Notes under the pieces: generated by a model
What the model was told of the DNA's origin: nothing
What the model saw: only the letters and a program-made list of their open reading frames with translations
Databases searched by the model: none
Program-made: the position numbers and the translations under genes
DNA from: Chromera velia
Lineage: Eukaryota; Sar; Chromeraceae
NCBI GenBank assembly: GCA_018398765.1
Contig: JAHBMJ010000554.1
Span: forward strand, 55,163-85,162
Direction of reading: 5' to 3'
Length of the DNA stretch: 30,000 bases
Shown here: positions 22,421-30,000 of the stretch, piece after piece
Position numbering within the stretch: position 1 is the stretch's first letter
Layout: each line of letters opens with the position of its first letter

Positions 22421-22752
22421 GCTATAGTATGCTATAGTAGCCTATATATAATAGCCATTAATAGCCTATACGCTAGCCTCGCACAAAAATTGTGCGACGA
22501 TCGATGTGCGGTCGACTGACGGGGAGGCTCTCTCTATGGCTTTCTCTCTCTCTCTCCCCCCCCCCTTTCATGATCGCAACACAGAGCATTTTGAATCCTT
22601 CGAACGATCCAGGACTCTTCCTTCGGGTGCATGCCACCACTCTGGCAGAAGGGTCAGTTTTCCTGCGCGAAGATCGTGTCCTGAATCATATGGCTGTCTC
22701 TCAACGTTCTCAAGTACGCCAGTATCCCAACTTGTGCCGCTGAATTCCGTCG

Positions 22753-23140
22753 GTAAGTGGTTCGGCAGGTCACTGCTTCTGCAACCCTGCTCTTCTGTTC
22801 GAAGTATGTTCTTCGATCTGCTTGTGACAAAAAAATCCCGACGTACGCCACGTATCTCAATGTTTGGAGTCTCTCACTTTACGCACCTGCCTCACTGTGT
22901 CTACGTGCCTTTGTGCTTGCCTCCGTGTTTGCATCTCCGATTGTCCTGAAATAGACTCGAAATTTCCACTCCCGATTCCCGTCAACTGTCATTCCTGATT
23001 GCTTCGATGCCTGTCCCCTCACATGCACTTGTGTGCGTGTATGTGCGTTTGTGTCTGTCCGGGCACGTGCAGCGCGTATCTCTGTTTCTGTGTTTCCGCT
23101 TTCCACTGTTCTGTACAATTCCTTCTGTCGTGTCCTGCAG
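22753..23140 (+). other. Probable 5'-UTR intron of the GT61-like gene
   Basis: A consensus donor (CG|GTAAGT, 22753) and a good acceptor (TCCTGCAG, ending 23140) bracket a pyrimidine-rich stretch that ends 32 bases before the chosen ATG at 23173. The frames upstream of the donor do not look coding, so a leader exon is the simplest reading. Confidence 0.4.
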
Positions 23141-23172
23141 CCTTCTCTCCCAACTGTCCTCTGGCTGGAACA

Positions 23173-25022
23173 ATGGCCGTGGTTGGGGAAAGGGCGAGAG
23201 GTCGGGGCGGGAGGAGTCTAAGTGGCCTCTTCTTTTGCGGAGGTGCCATTCTGTTTGTTATTGTTTGCGCTCGTGTGTGGAGCGGCATTGAGGGGTCTGA
23301 ACGGAGCGCGGCGCCTCTGCCAGCCGTTTTGTTGCTCAGCAGGTATACAGTGTCCTACTCGAAATGCACATCCGGAGACATCCACCACTCATTCGAAATG
23401 GAGCCGAAAGAAAACCCGGCCCTCCGGACCTGCATGTTCGAGCCTGCGTTTATTCCAGAAACAGGCGACACGCTCTTTGTACAGAATCCCTCTCCCGAGA
23501 ATATTGTGATCGAGTATGCGAGTCCGTCTCCTGACGGCGCTGCGGAAGTCTTTCGAGCGTCTCCAGGGACCGTGGGAGAGCCGAGCGTCATGTGGAAGGT
23601 GCAAAGCACGATTCAGCTTCCCTGCCCTGACAATCAGATCCTTCCAGGAACGGCAGTGCTGTTCCAACACCACAATTCATACATGCATATGGGACACACG
23701 GTGAGCAATGACCTCTTTGCAGTAGAGCATCTGCTCGAAAGTTTTCCCTCTACTCCTCAGCCGTTCTGGCACGTGGAGGTGCCCCCTCCGGGGTTTTCAG
23801 ACGTTTGTGCAAACGCGGACCCAGAGGAGTGTCAGAGAGTCAGAGAAATTTTCCTCCAAGGCACAGGGTTGAGGGCGGGTAAGCGGGGCGCCTGTTATCA
23901 GCGCGTGGTGGGCGGCGCAGGATTGGCGGGTGTGGAGGCGGTGGGAAATAAAGGTCCTCCACACTTTGTCCCGCGGCTTCCTCTTCAGGTTCGGTGGAAA
24001 TGGCTCTCGAACTTGGGCATTCAGCCGGATGTCGACCTGCGTACTGCGCCGTGCAAAATGATCGTGATTGTGAAAAAGAATCCTCCTCATCACATCATTA
24101 CGAACCCAGAAGAAGTTATCGACACGCTCCAAAGAAAGTTCCCGAAGTGCACAGTGATGCGGTTCGACGCAGGTGGAAAATTCCATGATTTTTGTGAAGA
24201 GGCGGCACACATGGCAACCGCCAGGTCGGCATTGGTGTGTGCTTCTCGTGGTCTTCCTGCTCGTCTTGCCTGCAAATCTGGTATACATCCTCCCTCAGTA
24301 CCCTCACACCTCCTCCCTCCCTTACATTTCTCCTCTTCTCCCCGCTGCTGTCTCTCTTCCCAATCGTTTGCATGGGTCGCGTGCTGCTCTTCTGTTTCCC
24401 ATTTTCCCCCTTGCGTTCGCTTTTGTTGTTTAAAAAATCCCCATGCATTTCTGAGCCTTACGGCCTTTTTGTCGTCTTTTCTGCTGTGTTCTGTTTTTTC
24501 CCCCTCCGTTCCTCGTTCTCTTTTGTTTGAGAGCTGCTGCAAGGCTTCGCCCCCACCCCTCCTTCCACTTCACCTTCTCACACTCCCTGAATGCCTTTCG
24601 CATCCTTTCTGCTCGCAATTGTGGCTCCAAAAATAATAGCGGTGTCGATTTCTTGGATGGATTGCAGCCTGTTGATCACTTCCCCGGGTGGCGCATCCCA
24701 GAGTATGCTTCTCTTACCCCCCCGTGCGACAGTTCTGATGCCCACTGTCTGTTCGCTTCCAGAAGGACACGGTATTGAGCTGTCGGAGAAAGACAAGGAG
24801 AGGGGATTTCGGTGTGTGAGGCTGGACGGCTACTTTCAAGGCTACTACCCTCACATCCACATATCCTACGCGGAGGTTCGGTCGCTGGAGCAGCTTATCG
24901 CCTTGCGAAACAGTTCTGTTGAGTACCCTGGTTTGCGTTCGTACGCTTTAGATTTGGAGTGGCTGGTGTTTGAGGCGGACAACGCTCTGAAACGCGCGTG
25001 GTCACATGGAATCATAACTTAG
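23173..25022 (+). CDS. GT61-like glycosyltransferase, type II membrane protein
   Basis: Two exons, 23173-24224 and 24668-25022 (stop TAG), join in phase to give 468 residues. The ATG at 23173 has a favourable ACAATGG context and puts a hydrophobic span at residues 18-36 after a short basic N-terminus, as in Golgi type II enzymes. The order of conserved-looking segments matches GT61/DUF563 transferases: a His-rich HNSYMHMGHTVSND (168-180), a strand segment around IVIVKKNPPHHIITNPEEVI (297-316), and the late motif ATASLLITSPGGASQSMLLL (349-368), which forms across the splice join. The His usual before Gly-Ala-Gly in that last motif is replaced by Pro. GT61 enzymes transfer xylose, arabinose or GlcNAc to glycans or proteins; the donor sugar here cannot be read. 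Without splicing, the late motif is lost. Confidence 0.65.
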
Positions 25023-25559
25023 GATTGGTTTCAATTTCATGCAATTTTGTGCTTTGACTTTGTCGGTGTTGGTATGCCTAACAGTATGCACTTGCAACCT
25101 AGCTTGCAACCACCATAACGTGTTCATGAGACCAGCTAGAGTGCCAAATCGTCATCAATATCATTATCACCGTCATATCACCAATGATTCACCATATATC
25201 ATGGCTCAGATCTAGTTGATACTCATTGAAATAATCATAAATTCATAATCAATACGATCGATTCACTGTTCTTGTGATTTGTTAATATAATAGTGTTCTA
25301 CATACTCACATTATCTATCTATAGCACATTCAGAGTAACATTCTAGCTGAATCTAGTATATTAAAATTATTAAAAAGCGACGTTAATGCTAGCGTTAATG
25401 TATCTCTGAGCCAGCGTGTGCATCAGAGGCACCTGAGGGCACTAAAAGGAGGGAGAAGGCAAAGGAGGAGTTTATTGTGCACTCTTAATGTATAACTCGT
25501 AATTAACTTGAAAAAAACCATAAAAAGCCACAGACACAGCCGTAGAACTAGTTAGGTCA

Positions 25560-25760
25560 CCCTAATAAATTGGACCAACTTTTGGATAATGGATTTTCCA
25601 AATTCGGTTTGGACATCTAAAATCTCATTTTGAACCACTTTTGGACCGGCCGATCTATAAGGTATAAGAAGGTCCTAGAAGGTGCATGGTATTAAACAAA
25701 ACGTCAGAAACATGTTTCGATCTAGGCTTTATTTTAATATATTCCATCTAGATCAACCAA
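25560..25760 (+). mobile_element. Solo arm of a foldback/MITE-like element
   Basis: Starts CCCTAATAAATTGGACC and ends ATCAACCA. It matches, along its length, the reverse complement of 26743-26961 and the forward copy at ~26450-26620. Shared landmarks are TTTTGGACCGGCCGATCTAT, GGTGCATGGTAT and CTTTATTTTAATATATT. No coding capacity. Confidence 0.6.
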
Positions 25761-26375
25761 GGGGGAAACCGTATTTAAGATCCGTTCCTAGCATATCCGC
25801 CTCTCTCTTACTCTTCCTTCCATCTACGCACCGTTGCAACACCTCTAGCTACATTGCATGATGCTAAGTTCTAGTCGATCGATCAGTCTTATATGGTTCA
25901 GTCGTCCATGAGGATGATTGCACTGCTAAATCCCCCCATCTCTCCCGCTTCGTCTGAGTGGCCTCGCGTGCCCCTAATGCACGCACTTGCTGCCCGTAGG
26001 TGGGCGACTTGCAGCCGCACTCGGATTCATCCACACACCTTCCTATACCCCTGCCCCTACTTGCCGCTTAACAATCTACTATAGCAGCCAGCCTACACAG
26101 GAATGTATTGGCTTCCTTGTAGAGTGTGCCATCAACTAGACTGATAAGTGAGATGAAGTCGTATCCCCTGTCCCCACATGCCCCTGCGTGCTTTCTATTT
26201 CTTCTCTTGAGCTTGGGAAGAAAGTACAGCGGTCTAAGCGGTGTCGTCTTTGGAAGCGGCATACGGGTTGCTTACCCTTGTATCGAAAATTACCAGCCTC
26301 TGTCGGACATACACCCCGCGCACTTTCAGCTCTGGGCACCCCGGCACTTCCCTTTCCTCCCGGATGATAGTCCAG

Positions 26376-26961
26376 ATCAACCAAACTATAACTTTGGATT
26401 TTGTTTTGGATTTGGACCGGTCCAAACCATGTTAGTCCAAAATTATGAAAATGGTATGGACTTTGGACTAAGTCTATTTTCCAAAATCCCATTTTGGACC
26501 ACCTTTGGACCGGCCGATCTATAAAGTGTTAGAAGCTTTTAGAAAGTGCATGGTATGTAGTAAAATATCAAAAACACGTTTTTAAGCTTTATTTTGATAT
26601 GTTATATCTAAATCATTCAAACTATAACTTTGGATTTTGGACTGTTCTAAAACTTTTTAGAAAAATATCCATGAAAATCATATGTATTTTTAACCAAATG
26701 TCCAAAATAATTTTGGACCGGTCCAAAATCCAAAGTTATAGTTTGGTTGATTGAGATAAAATATATTAAAATAAAGCTTAGGAACGTATTTTTAACATTT
26801 TGCTACATACCATACATATATTATGCACCTTCTAGGAGCTTCTAATACTTTATAGATCGGCTGGTCCAAAAGTGGTCTAAAATAGGATTTTGGATGTCCA
26901 AATCCAAAACTAGGCTAACTATTATCCCAAACTTGGTCCAATCGGGTCCAATTTATTAGGG
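26376..26961. mobile_element. Foldback/MITE-like element with nested inverted repeats
   Basis: A forward arm (~26450-26640) and a reverse arm (26720-26961) carry the same sequence in opposite orientation around a short core. A near-perfect inverted pair of about 27 bases (TCAACCAAACTATAACTTTG and its complement) stands at 26377-26403 and ~26724-26750. The palindrome ATTTTGGACCGGTCCAAAAT occurs at 26720-26739. No transposase is encoded, so this is a non-autonomous element; the left outer end appears truncated or rearranged. Confidence 0.6.
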
Positions 26962-28001
26962 CATACACTCTAAAGTTCTAAAAAAAGAAAGAAAGAAAGT
27001 TTGTCTGAGTTTTACTCACTTCAAGCTTTATTAGGATGATTTAGGATGATCAACACAGTTGATAGGCGGTATTCTCATTTTTATTGATTGTTGAAGATGT
27101 TTTTTAATGTTTAAAGGACTCAGATCGATGAAAAAAGAAAGCTGGCCTGAGTTTTTGTTGTTTAGAGCTTTACAGTATACTAGACAGCGTCTAAAACAGT
27201 GTATAGAATCATATATAGCCTAGAGAACTAGAGTGTATCCGTGTCTTACAATTAAGGTTGTATGTGTTGTAATGCTGCATAGGGAGAGTAGAGAGTTGTT
27301 TTGTAAATTGTAAAATCAAGCTGGACGTGCTAGGAACAGATGTACCTTAAATGCCGGCCCTACTAGTAGTAAATATCTTTTCCTCAACGAGTCAATACGG
27401 TCAATAATAATGTTATTATCAGTTTGAGTTACTAAATTACTAATAATTTAATAATTATCTTTTTATTATTTTTTAATTCTAGTTTTGATTTAATATTTAA
27501 AACTTATGACTGCAGTGTTATCCACTGTTACTACAGTGAAGATCAACCTTAGGATCAATCTTAGTCTGCTCTTTAATACTCCCTGTCGGTCTGGCATCGG
27601 AGTCCTGGCCCGTAAGAAAATAATACATATTATTCAAATAATTATTAGAAATATATGACTCGGACCGATAATATGTCACCAATTAATTGACTTGAATTGA
27701 ATTGAGGCAATTAAAGCCAGTGAGCGCACCACTTATGACCTGCCAAACGCTACTACTATAGACGCCTATTATGGGCCGATGGCGATGGCCTATCACCTAT
27801 ATTATGATGATGATAATGACTATTAAATATAAAATTACTTAATGGAACGCATAAATTTATAGATACATTATTCAAATATTCTTATAAACCTGCGATTTCT
27901 ATAAATATTTATATAAATACCTAGATAAATACGTAGGTATACATACACACTTCATGCAGAAAAGAGAGAAAAATTGAGGTTTACAATAGGAGCTAGAATC
28001 G

Positions 28002-28060
28002 GAGTCGAACCCTGAGCATTCGGAACTTGCACAGGTGCAACCTTAATTAGGGTCAGGCTA
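28002..28060 (-). mobile_element. tRNA-derived (SINE-like) promoter segment
   Basis: On the minus strand an A-box-like TAGCCTGACC (28051-28060) is followed about 48 bases later by a perfect B-box, GGTTCGACTCC (28002-28012). Between them is the hairpin TTGCACCTGTGCAA. The T-arm stem does not pair, so this is not a functional tRNA. The surrounding AT-rich repeat DNA favours a decayed tRNA-derived element. Confidence 0.4.
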
Positions 28061-28589
28061 AAAGATTGTTTTTTTAATTTTCTGCTTCATAGCCAGTCTC
28101 GATCTTTACCTCCTTTCCGGGGCCTGCCAGGGCCGTTCCTCTGCTCCTCCCACCCTTTCTCCCTCCCTCCAATCCCGCCTGCTTCATCGGAAAGTGAAGC
28201 GTCTCCCTCCCCTAAGTGTCTCTCTCTAGGTCGCCCCACCCTCTGCTTGCATGTTCTCTCCAAGAGAAGCCTCAATCGCCTCCAGTCTTCTTTTCTTTTC
28301 TTTTCGCTCTTGATCGAGACTCGCTGTTTCCCTCCCTTCCTCCCTCCCTCTCTCTATGAGAAAGTGACACCATGAGAGGGAGGAGTCAGCGCACGCAAAG
28401 TGACAAAACGAAAATGTTAATTATAATCGATCGATCAACCGACCCATTCATTCAGCGAACGAATGGAGCAAACGGAGGCGAAGCAAGGGAAAACTGAGAG
28501 AGAAAAGTTACAGGCAGCCAAGTTCCCCCAAGCACCCACCCCTCAATTTGTCTCAACTGTGCCCCTACAGCAAACACAATCATAGAGAG

Positions 28590-28646
28590 ATAGACAGCGG
28601 GGGGGCAGACAGCTCCAGAGAGAATGAGGGAAGAGAGAGGTAGAAA

Positions 28647-28677
<31 letters not shown>

Positions 28678-28678
28678 T
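28590..28678. repeat. (GA)n-rich purine tract
   Basis: GAGA and GACAGA runs within a wider purine/pyrimidine-biased segment (28280-28780). No coding sequence recognised. Confidence 0.75.
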
Positions 28679-28915
28679 CAAAATGGGTGGAGTGAAAGAA
28701 GGAAGCCAGGAAAAGAGGAAGGATTCTGTCTCATCTGTGTGTGAACTCTTTCTTTCTGCATCTTTTTCTTTTTCCCTGTCTTGTTTCTGACCCAAAACCA
28801 TTTTTCAGTGGGCACCCTCTCTACCTAATAGTATCTTCTCGCTCCCACTTCTCTCGTGCTTCCTCCTTTGCTCTTTTAATTATTCTTCAATTGATGAATG
28901 TACAGGCGCCTGCAG

Positions 28916-29122
28916 GTTCAAGGAAGGCAGCGACTGTGCAGACCCGAGGAACCGTCTGTTCCTTTGGAGATCCCAAGAGCCGCCCGAGTTCCCTGTAGCC
29001 CGAGTCGACCCGGTACCCCAAAAAGGTACTGGGGGGTGCACACCGCTGGAGCTGCCTGATGGTGTCGGTCCCGACTTCACCCTCGAGGCCAACACGGGTG
29101 TAAACCTCGGGGCCAGCCTGTA
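28916..29122 (+). other. Possible terminal exon or gene fragment, unassigned
   Basis: After a CCTGCAG that could be a splice acceptor (AG 28914-28915), one frame stays open to a TAG at 29120-29122. It has balanced, protein-like composition: FKEGSDCADPRNRLFLWRSQ near the start and GPDFTLEANTGVNLGASL at the end. No upstream partner exon is visible and no family is recognised. The overlapping minus-strand frame is Pro/Ser-rich and less convincing. Confidence 0.25.
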
Positions 29123-30000
29123 GGGGGGCTGGGCTGCCGAGATGAGTGTTGAGTGGGGGGAGCCCCTGACAGAGACCGACGCTGGGCGCACAAACGGTGC
29201 TTTCGGGACCCCGCTGGAGGCGGGAGGGCCCCGAACGATGCCCCTGCTTATGACTGGACCCAGATATCGTGGAAGAGTGGAGGAAGGTGAACGGAGAGGC
29301 CTAGGAGCCTGCGAATATGTTGTTGTATGGGTGTGTGGGGTGGTCCCGGGAGTCCGTGCAGGTGCAGGTCCTCGGGAGGGAAGACCGAAGGGGGGCGTCT
29401 GCACGGGCGGGGGTGAAGGCTCTTCGGTGTGGAGAAGGAGGCGTGAGGGCGATGTGGCAAGGGAGCTTGGAGGGGGAGGTCGAAAAGAAATGGGGGCAGC
29501 AGTATGTTGGGTTGGAGTCTGCAGAGGAACTGGAACAACACGGGGGGGCGGATAGAATGAGGACAGGCCTGCTGGGGGTGTCAGAGGCGGTCGTGAAGAA
29601 ATTACAGTCTTGTCTCGCTGTGGCAGGGTTATACCGCGGGTGGGTATTGTTGTGAGGTCGTTTGTGGCGAAGACAGATGTGATCTCTGTGTCGGGATTTT
29701 CCCTCAGGAAGGATAGGATGAGGTCGTGTTTCTTGAATCGGAGAGACTTGTGGACCCAGATCTCTGTAGTTCTGTGGAGTGGTGGAGCTGTTGGGCTGGA
29801 GGGAGAGGTCTGCGGGGAGTACCCGCAAGAGTGCTGTTGGTGGTTTCGTGCCGATGCGGGGGCAGAATGGGGGTGTGGGAATGCGCACGGAAAGGAATGC
29901 TCAGCCGTGTGTCTGAAAGGAAATACTGAAGGTACAAATGCTTGTGGAGCGTTTGTGCCAATGCGTGGGGGGCTTGGAGGGGTGGAGTGAGGGATGTTGG
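29123..30000. other. G-rich region without a defensible gene
   Basis: The plus strand is markedly G-rich. Several frames of 100-200 codons overlap on both strands (for example minus 29301-29888 and plus 29317-29655), which is expected where strong G bias removes stop codons. None shows a domain I can name. The gene, if any, may continue beyond the window. Confidence 0.4.

Larger units (their letters stand above)
25023..28080. other. AT-rich gene-poor region with decayed repeats
   Basis: No open frame here looks like a gene. The region contains foldback-type elements (listed) and, at 25893-26350, a patch of balanced composition whose frames I cannot assign. It also has long AT-rich runs without visible structure (26990-27950), and a tRNA-derived element near its end. 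Confidence 0.6.

Noticed and set aside
22506-22949. Possible upstream coding exon of the GT61-like gene
   Set aside because: The frame has no protein-like composition and crosses a consensus donor at 22753; a 5'-UTR exon is more likely.
26126-26524. 132-codon plus-strand frame in the repeat region
   Set aside because: Its 3' half runs into the foldback element and the rest has no recognisable domain.
28087-28275. Minus-strand frame with AT-hook-like GRPR and GRPRK motifs
   Set aside because: Only 62 codons of low-complexity basic sequence with no partner exon; the motifs can arise by chance.
29317-29655. Plus-strand frame with a reverse-transcriptase C-terminus feel (LLYGCVGW)
   Set aside because: The resemblance is limited to a few residues, with no catalytic motif upstream, so I do not call a retroelement.
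29301-29888. Minus-strand 195-codon frame
   Set aside because: Pro/Ser/Thr-rich with overlapping open frames on the other strand. It is explained by strong G bias and has no recognisable domain.

Overview
The window reads as nuclear DNA from an intron-rich eukaryote. Coding runs are short and separated by GT-AG introns of a few hundred bases. The introns are packed with tetranucleotide and dinucleotide tracts, and gene-rich stretches alternate with AT-rich gene-poor ones. The intron style and the gene content (MORN-repeat protein, FkbM methyltransferase, GT61-like glycosyltransferase) fit an alveolate alga such as a chromerid (Chromera-like). That assignment is an inference; no rRNA or organelle marker is present to fix it.

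Layout: (1) 1-9857, plus strand, is the 3' part of a large MORN-repeat gene. I resolve 16 exons whose phases join into 1159 codons plus a stop; the 5' end lies outside the window. (2) 9858-11842 is AT-rich, gene-less DNA with a tRNA-derived (SINE-like) element, a short dispersed repeat pair and a GC-rich 13-bp minisatellite. (3) 11843-19687, plus strand, is a 13-exon gene for a 673-residue protein with about four membrane spans and no family I recognise. (4) 19688-20804 is mostly AT-rich spacer. (5) 20805-22073, minus strand, is an intronless FkbM-type methyltransferase with a C-terminal membrane anchor. (6) 22074-23172 is the shared upstream region of (5) and (7). It holds a TATA-like box for (5), a GC palindromic island and a probable 5'-UTR intron for (7). 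(7) 23173-25022, plus strand, is a two-exon, 468-residue type II membrane protein resembling GT61 glycosyltransferases. (8) 25023-28080 is AT-rich, with foldback/MITE-like elements and a second tRNA-derived element. (9) 28080-30000 becomes GC-rich with one suggestive coding run but no gene I can defend.

The head-to-head FkbM methyltransferase and GT61-like transferase are both predicted secretory-pathway membrane enzymes and may act on the same surface glycans. The MORN gene and the membrane-protein gene run in the same direction and share one intron style. I found no prokaryotic-type system, CRISPR array or operon. The less usual signals are a splice-donor preference for GTC (often GTCAGT), splice sites embedded in tetranucleotide arrays, a tetranucleotide array translated inside a probable exon, and a cysteine cluster at the end of the MORN protein.
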